This document shows, piece after piece, positions 6,883 through 15,403 of a DNA stretch of 38,750 nt. The stretch is taken from assembly GCA_012517115.1 (NCBI GenBank), contig JAAYVP010000171.1, forward strand, positions 1 through 38,750. Reading direction: 5' to 3'. The position numbers were made by a program, and so were the translations under genes. This stretch comes from Brooklawnia sp. (GTDB taxonomy: Bacteria > Actinomycetota > Actinomycetes > Propionibacteriales > Propionibacteriaceae). The stretch's first letter is position 1. The number at the start of each line of letters is the position of its first letter. The notes under the pieces were generated by a model that did no database searches, was not told where the DNA came from, and was given only the letters and a program-made list of their open reading frames with translations.

Positions 6883-7755
6883 CTATTTCGTGGCTAACGC
6901 CTGCACTCTTGCCCGCTCCGCCTCCAAGTCGAAGTCTGCTCCCGGCCAGCCGAGTTGGAGTGTCTCCAACGTCTCCAGCAGGAGCTGGGCAATCGCCCAG
7001 TTGCGGTACCACTTGTCGTCTGAAGGCACCAGGAACCACGGAGCGAATTCGGTATTGCACCTGGTCAGCGCGATGTTGTAAGCCGTCATGTACTCGTCGT
7101 ACTTGAGGGCAGTGTCAACGTCACCCGGGTTGTATTTGTAGTATTTCTCCGGATTGCGCAGGCGAGCCAACAGACGCTCGCGCTGCTCGCCCTTCGAGAC
7201 ATGCAGGAAGCACTTGACAAGGTGCGTGCCTCCGGCGACCAGTTCGGCCTCGAATTCGTTGATTGCCCCGTAGCGTCGCTCGATCTCTTCGGGCGGTGCC
7301 AGCTTCTCGACTCGTTGCACGAGTACGTCTTCGTAGTGTGAGCGGTCGAAGATGCCGATGTCGCCGGGACTCGGCAACGCCTTACGGATCCGCCAGAGGA
7401 AGTCGTGCCGGAGTTCCTCCTCCGTCGGCTTCTTGAAGGCGTGGATCTTCACCCCTGACGGATCGATCATTCCAATGACGTGCCGAATGACGCCGCCCTT
7501 GCCCGCAGTGTCCAGACCCTGGAGCACCAGAAGGATGCTGGGCGCGCTCTCGGGGTTTTGCAGCCCCTCGGCGTACATCTGCTCCTGGCGATAGTCGATC
7601 TCGGGGTCGAGTTGATCGTTGAGCTGGGCGACGTCATTCTTGCCCTTGTCCTTCGGGAACCCGGGATTGGCGCCGGCATCGAAGTCCCGCAGCACATCGA
7701 CGGGTCCCACCGGGACGCGCAGCAGCTGCCGAATGGATCCTTCCTTGTGGTTCAT
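6883..7755 (-). CDS. ppk2: Polyphosphate kinase 2 family protein
   Basis: A 290-aa PPK2-family phosphotransferase that moves phosphate between polyphosphate and nucleotides. Walker A is GLDTAGKGG at about residues 80-88, and the second catalytic motif is DRSHYED at 137-143. The lid region follows (RLRNPEKYYKYNPGD). The pattern KPTEEELRHDFLWRIRKALP resembles class III (AMP/ADP-using) enzymes, but substrate use cannot be read from sequence. The frame is open 333 nt further upstream through sequence antisense to the ligD-like gene. ATG 7755 (MNHKEGSIRQLLRVP) matches the family start. No clear ribosome site is present. Confidence 0.9.
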   Translation of the reverse strand: MNHKEGSIRQLLRVPVGPVDVLRDFDAGANPGFPKDKGKNDVAQLNDQLDPEIDYRQEQMYAEGLQNPESAPSILLVLQGLDTAGKGGVIRHVIGMIDPSGVKIHAFKKPTEEELRHDFLWRIRKALPSPGDIGIFDRSHYEDVLVQRVEKLAPPEEIERRYGAINEFEAELVAGGTHLVKCFLHVSKGEQRERLLARLRNPEKYYKYNPGDVDTALKYDEYMTAYNIALTRCNTEFAPWFLVPSDDKWYRNWAIAQLLLETLETLQLGWPGADFDLEAERARVQALATK

Positions 7756-7885
7756 CTGCCCAGTATGTCGGCGTCGGCTCACCGGCGCGCGCAGAGCCGC
7801 GGATCGACCCGCCATCGTGGCGTCACTTCCCGTGATGGTCCGTCTCGGTCTTGCGATTGCGGCTCTCAAGCTGCTGCATCGTCGT

Positions 7886-8959
7886 TCAAGGCCCCGGGGG
7901 AACAAAGTACGCGTCGTCTGGTTTGGTCTGTCGACTGGGCTGGACCCGCGGCGGCTCCCCTGGCATTTTCGGGTACTCCGGTGGGTAGGGCAAGTCGGTG
8001 AGGCCCGCCTCAATGCCCGCCCGGTAACGGTCGAGCGCCAATGCCAGGCTGGCCGGCTTCGACTCGTGCAGCGCCCGCCACACGTCACCTTTCTCGCGGT
8101 ACCGCTCCAGCATGGTTACCACTGTGAAGTCGTCCGGGCGAACATTCGGCACCTCATCCCAAGCCAGCGGTGCCGAGACCCGCGCCTGCGGCACCGGCCG
8201 GATCGAGTAGGGGCTGGCCATCAGCCGATCGCGCGCCATCTGGTTGTAGTCGACGAAGATGCGGGCCCCACGGGTCTCCTTCCACCACTCGACCGTCACT
8301 TTGTCGGGCATTCGGGCCACCAACTCGCGTCCGATCGCGATCACAGCATGTCGGGCGTCCACGAAGCTGACGGGCGCAACTTTGCTGAACACGTGGATCC
8401 CGCGTCCCCCGCTGGTCTTCGGAAAGCACTCCAGACCGAACTCAGCCATGACGTTGCGAAGCTCAAAGGCCGCCGCGACCACGTCGTCGAAGTCGGTGCC
8501 GGGCTGCGGGTCGAGGTCGATGCGCAACTGGTCGACCTCGTTAACGTTGGGGGCACTGACCGGCCACGGATGGAACCGCAGGCAGCCCAGGTTCAGCGCC
8601 CAGACTACGGTGGCCAGGTTGGACGGAGTGACCGCCCAGGCTTTGCGGCCGGATGGGAACTCGATTTCGGCGACGTCTACCCAGTCGGGCCGCTTCTCGG
8701 GGGCCCGCTTCTGAAAGAACGCATCACCCCTGCTGTTGGCGCGGGTGGCCAGTCGCATGCCCTCTTGGACCCCTCCTGGCCAGCGCTCCAACGTGGTGGG
8801 ACGCCGCCACAGCCCGGCCAGGATGCCATCGCCGACCGCCAACACATACTCGGCGAGATCACGCTTGCAAAGCCCGAGTTCGGGGAAGTAGATCTTCTCA
8901 GGATTCGACAGCCGGACCTCGATGCCTTCGACGTCCAGTTGGATCGCGGGAGTCGCCAT
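7886..8959 (-). CDS. ligD: Stand-alone LigD-type polymerase/primase domain protein
   Basis: A 357-aa archaeo-eukaryotic-primase-type DNA/RNA polymerase, the PolDom module of bacterial non-homologous end joining. It fills in and extends broken DNA ends. Motifs are LSNPEKIYFPELGLCKRDLAEY at the start, WALNLGCLRFHPW, the metal-binding RIDLDP (Asp148, Asp150), KTSGGRGIHVF, and a third Asp in ARIFVDYNQMARDR. The ligase and phosphoesterase modules are absent, and neither ku nor a ligase is in the window. Such stand-alone Pol proteins are common in actinobacteria. The ATG is 6 nt after a TAGCCT box, so it is probably leaderless. Confidence 0.88.
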   Translation of the reverse strand: MATPAIQLDVEGIEVRLSNPEKIYFPELGLCKRDLAEYVLAVGDGILAGLWRRPTTLERWPGGVQEGMRLATRANSRGDAFFQKRAPEKRPDWVDVAEIEFPSGRKAWAVTPSNLATVVWALNLGCLRFHPWPVSAPNVNEVDQLRIDLDPQPGTDFDDVVAAAFELRNVMAEFGLECFPKTSGGRGIHVFSKVAPVSFVDARHAVIAIGRELVARMPDKVTVEWWKETRGARIFVDYNQMARDRLMASPYSIRPVPQARVSAPLAWDEVPNVRPDDFTVVTMLERYREKGDVWRALHESKPASLALALDRYRAGIEAGLTDLPYPPEYPKMPGEPPRVQPSRQTKPDDAYFVPPGP

Positions 8960-8965
8960 GGAGCA

Positions 8966-8971
8966 AGGCTA
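8966..8971 (-). promoter_or_regulatory. -10 element for leaderless ligD-like gene
   Basis: TAGCCT on the minus strand, 6 nt before the ATG at 8959. Confidence 0.55.
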
Positions 8972-9054
8972 CGTAGGTGAGCTCTCTCACGCAGGCAGCC
9001 AGGCGCAAGCCCGCGCAAGGGTCCGCGTCTGCGCCAGCGGCCCAGTGCGGCCCA

Positions 9055-9060
9055 TAGACT
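9055..9060 (+). promoter_or_regulatory. -10 element for leaderless SDR gene
   Basis: TAGACT followed by 6 nt and the ATG at 9067. No ribosome binding site is present. Confidence 0.55.
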
Positions 9061-9066
9061 CCAACC

Positions 9067-9759
9067 ATGGAACGACCCGTTGCACTGATCACCGGCGGCA
9101 CGCGCGGTTTGGGGCTTGCCATCGCGCATGCCCTGGCCTCCGACTACGAACTGCTGATCGGCGGCCGCGACCCGCGGGGTACGGCACAGGTCGCCGCCCG
9201 GTTCCCGGTCGCTCGCCCATGGGCTTGCGATCTCGGTGACCCGGAGGCGGTCGCCGGGGCAGTCGACGGCATCGACCGGGTCAACGTCGTGGTGCACTCA
9301 GCCGGCGTCGCCCCCCGGAAGAGCATCGAGGAGGTCTCGGCAGCCGAATGGGTCCAGGTGCTGAACCTCAACCTCGTCTCGGTCGCCGAACTCACCCGCC
9401 TGCTGTTGCCGAAGCTGCGGGAGTCCCATGGTCATGTGGTGATGATCAATGCCGGCCTCGGACTCCACGCCGCGGCCGGGTGGGCGCCTTATTCGGCTTC
9501 CAAATTCGGCTTGCGGTCGTTCGCCGACACGCTTCGTGCCGAGGAACGCGGCCGTATCAAGGTGACCTCCATCCATCCTGGCCGCATAGACACCGAAATG
9601 CAGCGTGCCGCCTATAAGGCCATGGGACGCCCGTACGACCCGGCCGAGCATCTCGCCCCGGCAACCGTGGCCCGGGCAGTGAAGTACGTTCTGGAGGCGG
9701 GCGACGGAGCCGTCGTCGAGATGTTGCAGATTCGCCCCGAGAGCGTCGGGCACCAGTAG
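9067..9759 (+). CDS. Short-chain dehydrogenase/reductase
   Basis: A 230-aa cytoplasmic Rossmann-fold oxidoreductase. The nucleotide motif GGTRGLG is at about residues 10-16, the HSAG strand motif near 80, and the YSASK catalytic pair follows. The active-site Ser is replaced in the MINAGLG segment, where classical SDRs have ISS. That could reduce or change activity. Arg in the GGRDPRG loop after strand 2 favours NADP. The substrate is unknown. It is divergent from the ligD-like gene with about 107 bp between start codons. Confidence 0.85.
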   Translation: MERPVALITGGTRGLGLAIAHALASDYELLIGGRDPRGTAQVAARFPVARPWACDLGDPEAVAGAVDGIDRVNVVVHSAGVAPRKSIEEVSAAEWVQVLNLNLVSVAELTRLLLPKLRESHGHVVMINAGLGLHAAAGWAPYSASKFGLRSFADTLRAEERGRIKVTSIHPGRIDTEMQRAAYKAMGRPYDPAEHLAPATVARAVKYVLEAGDGAVVEMLQIRPESVGHQ

Positions 9760-9884
9760 CCCAACGCTCAACGGGACTGATCCGATGCTCGGATGCGTCA
9801 CCGGGCTGGATCGTGGCCGCCACCGAGGGTCGCGGGTGGGTAGGGATGCCCGCCTATGCTGGGCGGAGTCGAAGGGGGACGACT

Positions 9885-10310
9885 GTGACCAAATCACTGC
9901 CGGGTGATGGCAACTTCCGACTGACCGACGACCAGTGGCGGGTCAGGCTGAGCCCGGACGAATTCCACGTCTTGCGGCAGGCGGGCACCGAACGACCGTT
10001 TGTCGGCGAATACACCGACACCCAAACTGCAGGCGTCTACAGGTGCAGGGCATGTGGAGCCGAGCTGTTCCGGAGCACCACCAAGTTCCATTCAGACTGT
10101 GGGTGGCCGAGCTTCTTCGCTCCGCTCGCCGAGGATCGCGTCCGCTACTTGGAGGACAGGTCGTTGCCCGGACGAGCGCGCGTCGAGGTGCGCTGCGCGA
10201 ACTGCGATTCGCATCTTGGCCATGTCTTCGAGGGTGAGGGCTACGGCACACCGACCGACCTGCGGTACTGCATCAACTCGATCAGTTTGACATTCGAGCC
10301 CACCGAATAG
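9885..10310 (+). CDS. msrB: Peptide methionine-(R)-S-oxide reductase MsrB
   Basis: A 141-aa enzyme that reduces the R form of methionine sulfoxide in proteins. Zinc-binding pairs are CRAC (54/57) and CANC (104/107). The substrate pocket has DCGWPSFF, and the catalytic Cys129 is in LRYCINS. An open frame extends to 9813, but GTG 9885 has a strong GAAGGGGG 6 nt upstream and fits the family start. A -10 like TATGCT is at 9855-9860. It may act with the OsmC peroxiredoxin in oxidant defence, but they are not co-transcribed. Confidence 0.93.
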   Translation: MTKSLPGDGNFRLTDDQWRVRLSPDEFHVLRQAGTERPFVGEYTDTQTAGVYRCRACGAELFRSTTKFHSDCGWPSFFAPLAEDRVRYLEDRSLPGRARVEVRCANCDSHLGHVFEGEGYGTPTDLRYCINSISLTFEPTE

Positions 10311-10376
10311 TTGCGCAGGCCTGGGCCCACGGCTGGCCGTTCGGCGCGTCTAACCGTCGCGCACTGCCCCGGTGCG

Positions 10377-10382
10377 TAGGCT
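10377..10382 (+). promoter_or_regulatory. -10 element for leaderless DUF3000 gene
   Basis: TAGGCT followed by 7 nt and a GTG at 10390 in the DUF3000 frame. This fixes the probable start. Confidence 0.5.
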
Positions 10383-10389
10383 CGGCGAT

Positions 10390-10980
10390 GTGCTGCGGGA
10401 GGTTCAGTCATCCATGAGCTCCGGATCGTTCGATCGGGTCAAGGACGCCATCGAGGTCTTCCGGTGGCGACCTGAGCTGAGCATCGACCAGATCCCCGCG
10501 CCGCAACGCATCGCCCCCCACGCCTACGCGATCGAGGCGATTGTCGGTATGGTCGGGGACGCCGAGGTTGGCACCGGGCGACTGATCGTGCTGCACGACC
10601 CAGCCGGTAACCCGGCTTGGCAAGGCACCTATCGCTGCGTGAGCTACGCGCATGCTGATATCGACGTCGAGATGGTGACCGATCCCCTGCTGGCCGAGGT
10701 CGGGTGGACGTGGCTCACTGACGCGTTGCTAGGTGCCGGTGCTGGCTACCATGACGCGTCCGGCACGGTCACCGCGGTATCAAGCCGGAGCTTCGGCGAG
10801 TTGGAGGGTGAACCAGACCGCGCGGAAGTGGAGATCCGGGCGTCCTGGACGCCCGCGTTTGACGACGACCTCGATATCACGCCTCATTTGGCTGCCTGGC
10901 AGGCGCTGCTGTGCACCACCGCGGGGCTTCCGCCGTTACCGGAGGGCATTATCCCGCTTACCACGCGGCTAGACCGTTGA
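10390..10980 (+). CDS. DUF3000 family protein
   Basis: A conserved actinobacterial protein of unknown function, about 196 aa. Family marks are FRWRPELSIDQIPAPQRIAPHAYAI near the start and LTDALLGAGAGYHDASGTVT in the middle. In many actinobacteria it lies directly before ribonuclease D, as here, where its TGA overlaps the rnd ATG (ATGA). The start could also be ATG 10414 (GGGAGG 11 nt upstream). GTG 10390 is preferred because it is 7 nt after a TANNNT box. Confidence 0.82.
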   Translation: MLREVQSSMSSGSFDRVKDAIEVFRWRPELSIDQIPAPQRIAPHAYAIEAIVGMVGDAEVGTGRLIVLHDPAGNPAWQGTYRCVSYAHADIDVEMVTDPLLAEVGWTWLTDALLGAGAGYHDASGTVTAVSSRSFGELEGEPDRAEVEIRASWTPAFDDDLDITPHLAAWQALLCTTAGLPPLPEGIIPLTTRLDR

Positions 10981-12233
10981 TGAGCGATGACACCGGAGCC
11001 GACCTGCCGGTTCTGGCCGAGCCGGCCGACGGTCTCCCCGAGGTGGTTGATTCCGCTCAGGCCCGCCGAAAGGCCCTGGACGCATTGGCGGCCGGCAGCG
11101 GACCGATCGCCATAGACGTCGAGCGAGCGCAGAGCTATCGGTATTTCTCAAAGGCCTACTTGGTGCAGTTGCGGCGAGCCGGTTCAGGTACCTTGCTGAT
11201 CGATCCGACCGCGTTCGAGTCGGCCGCTGGCGAGGTGGCGCAGTTCGCGGCACTGCGAGACCTGATTCATGATCAGGAGTGGATCCTGCATGCGGCCAGT
11301 CAGGACCTGCCGAACCTCGTTTCGCTGGGGCTCCAGCCGGAGCGGCTGTTCGACACCGAGCTTGCCGGACGCCTGCTCGGGCTGCCGAAGGTGAGTCTAG
11401 GCGCGATGGTTGAGCGTTACTGCGGGGTGCGACTGTTGAAGGAGCACTCAGCGGTTGACTGGTCGAAGCGTCCGATCCCAAGAGAGTGGCTGGTCTACGC
11501 TGCCTTGGACGTGGAACTGCTGCACGCCCTGCGAGAGGAGTTGGCCGTCGATCTGGCCGCGGCCGGCAAGCAGGAATGGGCACGCCAGGAGTTCGACTGG
11601 TTGTGCCGCTGGACGCTGGCGCCGCCGACCGAGCGTCCGGACCGCTGGCGGCGCACGGCCGGTTCCCACAAAGTGCACACCTCGCGGGGCTTGGCGCTGG
11701 TTCGAGAGCTCTGGCTGGCCCGCGACCGAATCGCCTTCGAAACCGACCGGGCGCCGGGCCGAGTGCTTCCGGACGCGGCGATCACCGAGTTGGCGTCCAA
11801 GGTCACCAAACAGCAACCGCAGCTGCCGACGGCGGCAGACATGCGTCGAGTAGATGGCTTCAAACGTCGCCAGGCGCGCGAGTACCAGTCAGTCTGGCTG
11901 GACACGCTCGAACAGGTCAGCCGGCTGACGCCCGACGAGTTGCCGCCGGTGCGGTTGCCGAGCAGCGGTATCCCGGCGCCGCGCAACTGGGAAAGGGTTA
12001 ATCCAGACGCGTGGCAGCGCTGGTCTCTGGTGCGTCCCGCTGTGGTCGCGCTGGCGGACGAACTGAATCTGCCGGTGGAGAACCTCATCAGCCCCGACGC
12101 GCTTCGCCAGCTACTCTGGCAGCCAGACGGGCCGCTGACAGTCGATGCGATCTCCGAGCAGCTCGCGAACCTGAGCGTCCGCCCGTGGCAGCGGGAACTA
12201 GTGGCTCCCTTGGTGGTTGAACTGCTCGGTTGA
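10980..12233 (+). CDS. rnd: Ribonuclease D / HRDC-domain 3'-5' exonuclease
   Basis: A 417-aa DEDD exonuclease likely involved in 3' trimming of structured RNAs. The exonuclease domain (about 25-205) has IAIDVER (the DxE pair), HAASQDLPNL and YAALDVELL (the YxxxD motif). An HRDC nucleic-acid-binding domain follows (about 240-320, LWLARDRIAFETDRAPGRVLPD), then a second HRDC-like tail. Translation is coupled to the DUF3000 gene through ATGA. The last 36 bp overlap the end of dxs on the other strand, and no terminator lies between them. Confidence 0.9.
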   Translation: MSDDTGADLPVLAEPADGLPEVVDSAQARRKALDALAAGSGPIAIDVERAQSYRYFSKAYLVQLRRAGSGTLLIDPTAFESAAGEVAQFAALRDLIHDQEWILHAASQDLPNLVSLGLQPERLFDTELAGRLLGLPKVSLGAMVERYCGVRLLKEHSAVDWSKRPIPREWLVYAALDVELLHALREELAVDLAAAGKQEWARQEFDWLCRWTLAPPTERPDRWRRTAGSHKVHTSRGLALVRELWLARDRIAFETDRAPGRVLPDAAITELASKVTKQQPQLPTAADMRRVDGFKRRQAREYQSVWLDTLEQVSRLTPDELPPVRLPSSGIPAPRNWERVNPDAWQRWSLVRPAVVALADELNLPVENLISPDALRQLLWQPDGPLTVDAISEQLANLSVRPWQRELVAPLVVELLG

Positions 12234-14111
12234 GGACGCGTCCAGGCGGCTTACCGTTTCGGTGATCTGTCGGGCCACCGACTGCGGAGTGAGACCGATC
12301 GCGGTGAGAATCTCGGTGCGGCTGCCGACATCCAGGAATTGGTGTGGCACCCCGAACTGACGCATCGGGACGTCCACGCCGGCGGCGTCCATGGCAAGTT
12401 CCAGCCGTGAGCCGAGCCCGCCGACAAGGATGTTGTCCTCCATGGTGACAACGAGTTGGTGTTGTTCAGCCAATGCCACCAGAGCGGCGCTGATCGGCAA
12501 TCCCCAAACCGGGTCCACCACGGTAGCGGTGATGCCCTGGGCCCGGAGCAGGTCAGCGACCTGCAGGGCAGGACCACACATCGCACCCCAGGCGACGATC
12601 AGGACGCGGGCGTCCGGGTCTATCGAGAGCAGGTCGAGACCGTCGCGTGAACAGACAGCCGGCAGCGGTTGTGGCAGTTTCTCCTTGCTGTAGCGGATCA
12701 GCGTGGGCGCATCGTTCACCGTGATGGCGCGCCGCATCGAGTCGCGCAGGCAGGAACGGTCACGCGGGCTGGCCAGCATCAAGCCGGGGACCAGCCCGGC
12801 GATTGAGACGTCCCAGACACCATTGTGGCTGGCCCCGTCGGGGCCGGTGATGCCGGCACGGTCGAGCACGATAGTGACTCCGAGGCCGTGCAGACCGACG
12901 TCCATCAGCAACTGGTCGAACGCGCGATTCAAGAAGGTGGAGTAGACCGCGACCACCGGGTGCAGTCCAGCGCTTGCCAGGCCTGCCGCCGAGGCCACCG
13001 CGTGTTGCTCTGCGATCCCCACGTCGAAGATCCGGTCGGGATACGCAGCGGCGAAGCGGCCTAACCCCACAGGGTGCAGCATCGCCGCGGTCAGCGCGAC
13101 CACCTCGGGATGCTCATCTCCGATCTCCATCATCTCCTGCCCGAACGCCTCGGTCCAGGTGACCTGATCGGAGGCTCCGATGGGCTCACCCGTGGTGGCG
13201 TTTATGCAGCCGACGGCGTGGAAGTGGTCCTTCTCATGCTTTTCGGCGGCTTGGAAGCCGCGACCTTTCTGGGTGACCGCATGCACCAGGACGGGGCCGC
13301 GGAACCCCTTGGCTTGCTTGAGCGTGTCTATCATCAGGTTGATGTTGTGGCCGTCGATTGGGCCGAGGTACTTCAGCCCGAGGTCGCTGAACAGCACTTG
13401 AGGCGCCAGCACGTCCTTCAATCCGCTCTTCATGCCGTGCAGCAGGTCGTAGGTCTGGCGTCCCAAGGGGCCCCGCTGCATGGTGTTCTTCACCACATCC
13501 AAGGCCTGCTCGTAACGCGGGTCAGCGCGGATCGCCGACAGGTGGCGCGACAGACCACCCACCGTCGGGGAGTATGAGCGTCCATTGTCGTTGACCAGGA
13601 TGACCAACCTCAGGTCATCGTCGACTGCGATGTTGTTCAGGGCCTCCCAGGCCATGCCGCCGGTCAATGCACCGTCACCGACGACCACCACCACCGTGCG
13701 CTCGCGTTCGCCGCGAAGCTTGAAACCGCGTGCCATGCCCTCGGCCCAGCTCAGTCCGGTGGAGGCGTGGGAGTTCTCCATCCAGTCGTGTTCCGACTCG
13801 GCTCGGGACGGATAGCCGGACAGGCCGCCAATCTGCCGCAGGGAGGCGAAGTGTTCGCGGCGGCCGGTGAGGATCTTGTGGACATAGCTCTGGTGACCGG
13901 TGTCGAAGATGATTGGGTCGCGCGGAGAGTCGAAGACCCGGTGAAGTGCGATGGTCAGTTCGACCACACCGAGGTTTGGGCCGAGGTGCCCGCCTGTTCG
14001 GCTCACTTGCGCGATCAAGAACTGCCGGATCTCAGCGGCCAGCTCTGGCAGCTGCTTGCGCCCCAGCCTTCGCAGGTCCCCAGGTTCGTTGATCGTCTGC
14101 AACAGCGACAT
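12198..14111 (-). CDS. dxs: 1-deoxy-D-xylulose-5-phosphate synthase
   Basis: A 637-aa thiamine-diphosphate enzyme that joins pyruvate and glyceraldehyde 3-phosphate, the first step of the MEP isoprenoid pathway. The start is typical (MSLLQTINEPGDLRRL). HLGPNLGVVELTIALH and FDTGHQSYVHKIL carry the active-site His. GDGALTGGMAWEALNNIA is the ThDP/Mg motif, the transketolase centre includes GIAEQHAVASAAGLA, and a C-terminal domain follows. Length is normal. Upstream, a perfect 10-bp inverted repeat lies in the divergent gap to the CHAP gene. Confidence 0.97.
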   Translation of the reverse strand: MSLLQTINEPGDLRRLGRKQLPELAAEIRQFLIAQVSRTGGHLGPNLGVVELTIALHRVFDSPRDPIIFDTGHQSYVHKILTGRREHFASLRQIGGLSGYPSRAESEHDWMENSHASTGLSWAEGMARGFKLRGERERTVVVVVGDGALTGGMAWEALNNIAVDDDLRLVILVNDNGRSYSPTVGGLSRHLSAIRADPRYEQALDVVKNTMQRGPLGRQTYDLLHGMKSGLKDVLAPQVLFSDLGLKYLGPIDGHNINLMIDTLKQAKGFRGPVLVHAVTQKGRGFQAAEKHEKDHFHAVGCINATTGEPIGASDQVTWTEAFGQEMMEIGDEHPEVVALTAAMLHPVGLGRFAAAYPDRIFDVGIAEQHAVASAAGLASAGLHPVVAVYSTFLNRAFDQLLMDVGLHGLGVTIVLDRAGITGPDGASHNGVWDVSIAGLVPGLMLASPRDRSCLRDSMRRAITVNDAPTLIRYSKEKLPQPLPAVCSRDGLDLLSIDPDARVLIVAWGAMCGPALQVADLLRAQGITATVVDPVWGLPISAALVALAEQHQLVVTMEDNILVGGLGSRLELAMDAAGVDVPMRQFGVPHQFLDVGSRTEILTAIGLTPQSVARQITETVSRLDASSTEQFNHQGSH

Positions 14112-14200
14112 GCGTTGACTTTACCCGGGGTCAGCGGCAGTCCGCGGTGCGGCACCTGGTGAGACCGGTTGCGGGGACGGGGCGACAGCTGGCGCACGAG

Positions 14201-14231
14201 ATTGGCAACTGGACGACCGGGAGTTGCCAAT
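14201..14231. promoter_or_regulatory. Perfect inverted repeat between dxs and the CHAP gene
   Basis: ATTGGCAACT (14201-14210) and AGTTGCCAAT (14222-14231) surround an 11-bp spacer. It sits in the 220-bp divergent gap, 90 bp from the dxs start. It could be an operator for either gene or a leader hairpin. A second small palindrome, GTTTTC TCA GAAAAC, is at 14265-14279, beside a TATAGT at 14261-14266. Confidence 0.55.
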
Positions 14232-14331
14232 GACTTTTGGGCGATACTTAAGAACGGTTTTATAGTTTTCTCAGAAAACACCGGAGGAGCGGGTAGCGGT
14301 GAGCGGCCCATCCACTAATTGAGGAACGCAA

Positions 14332-15342
14332 GTGAGCGCAAGCAGGGCACTGCCCGAGGGTTTGGACGCAAACGACGAAACGGCCGTTGGACTGGCGCAG
14401 CCACGGCGCGCAAGCGATGCCCACACCGGGCATGCACGCCGAACGGATGCGGCCACCAGCACTTGCGGCACGGCCCGTCGGGCAGCGGTCGAGCATATCG
14501 GATTCGAACCTGCCACGGCGACGCTCGAGGCGCGGCCGGCGTGCTCGGCCGAGGCGTTCGTGCCGGCGCGGCGGCGCAGGTCCGGTGGCCGTAGGCTAGT
14601 TGCCTCCCTAGGTCTGTTGGTTGCGGTCGGCGCGCTTTCCGGGTCGGCCATCGTTGGTAGTTCCGCGCTGTCTGCGGCGCCTGCCCAGACCCCGGCAGCC
14701 GCGGCAACGCGCGAGGTCTCCGTCAGCCGAGATGCCGATCGCCCGGCGCCAAGGACCCCCCTGTCTAGCACCCGCGTCGCTGCGAGCGGCGATCTGACCG
14801 TTGAGGTGTCCTCCGCCGCGGCATTGGAGGGGGTCGCTGCCAAGGCCGTTGAGAGCACGAAGGCGGTCACGGCGCGCCCGATAACAGAATCAGTTGAACC
14901 CGCGGCGCCAGTGCCTACAGTGGCCGAGAACATCGCGCCTGGTCAGCTGCCCGCCGCCAGCGTCGAGGAAGCGATGGCGAAGGCCGCGTCGATGACCGGC
15001 AACTGGGGATACCAGAACATGTGTCTGTCGCTGGTGGCAACCTTCTATGGCTACACGTCGGCTGGCGAAGTGGGCGCCCAACAGGCCGCCGCCACCATCA
15101 GCGCCGCTGGCCAGATGCATACAGACCTGACCAACATTCCGGTCGGAGCGCTGATCTGGTACGACGGCACCCCGGTCGGCAACCCGTACGGGCACGTGGC
15201 GATGTACGCCGGAGACGGCATGGTCTTCAGCAATGGCGCCCCCACCGGGGTCGGCCTGATCCCGCTACACGAGCCGGCGGACGGCTGGGGTGAGCCGATC
15301 ATCGGCTGGTCGTCGGTCTGGCTGCCGACCGCCACCAAGTAG
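14332..15342 (+). CDS. Membrane-anchored CHAP/NlpC-like cell-wall hydrolase
   Basis: A 336-aa protein with an Arg-rich N-terminal part of about 85 aa, one membrane segment (VASLGLLVAVGALSGSAIVG, about 89-108), an Ala/Pro/Thr-rich linker, and a C-terminal papain-like domain. The domain has NMCLSLV with the likely catalytic Cys231 and NPYGHVAMYAGDG with His288. The latter is the usual GHV(A/G)xY motif of NlpC/P60 and CHAP peptidases. It probably cleaves peptidoglycan cross-bridges outside the membrane. The start is GTG 14332 with GAGGA upstream. The long cytoplasmic N-terminus is unusual, and a later start is possible but none is obvious. Confidence 0.75.
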   Translation: MSASRALPEGLDANDETAVGLAQPRRASDAHTGHARRTDAATSTCGTARRAAVEHIGFEPATATLEARPACSAEAFVPARRRRSGGRRLVASLGLLVAVGALSGSAIVGSSALSAAPAQTPAAAATREVSVSRDADRPAPRTPLSSTRVAASGDLTVEVSSAAALEGVAAKAVESTKAVTARPITESVEPAAPVPTVAENIAPGQLPAASVEEAMAKAASMTGNWGYQNMCLSLVATFYGYTSAGEVGAQQAAATISAAGQMHTDLTNIPVGALIWYDGTPVGNPYGHVAMYAGDGMVFSNGAPTGVGLIPLHEPADGWGEPIIGWSSVWLPTATK

Positions 15343-15356
15343 AGCTCCCCTGCAAG

Positions 15357-15383
15357 TGGGCGCGCTCCGTGTGGGCGCGCCCA
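15357..15383. terminator. Terminator between the CHAP gene and the SOS-controlled gene
   Basis: TGGGCGCGC (15357-15365) and GCGCGCCCA (15375-15383), a 9-bp perfect stem with a 9-nt loop between convergent genes. No U-tract. Confidence 0.7.
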
Positions 15384-15403
15384 AGCGCCATCTCAGCGCT
15401 AGT

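Noticed and set aside
14140-14331. c-di-AMP (ydaO) riboswitch before the cell-wall hydrolase
   Set aside because: Such riboswitches often precede actinobacterial wall hydrolases, but I could not find the conserved core here, only inverted repeats.
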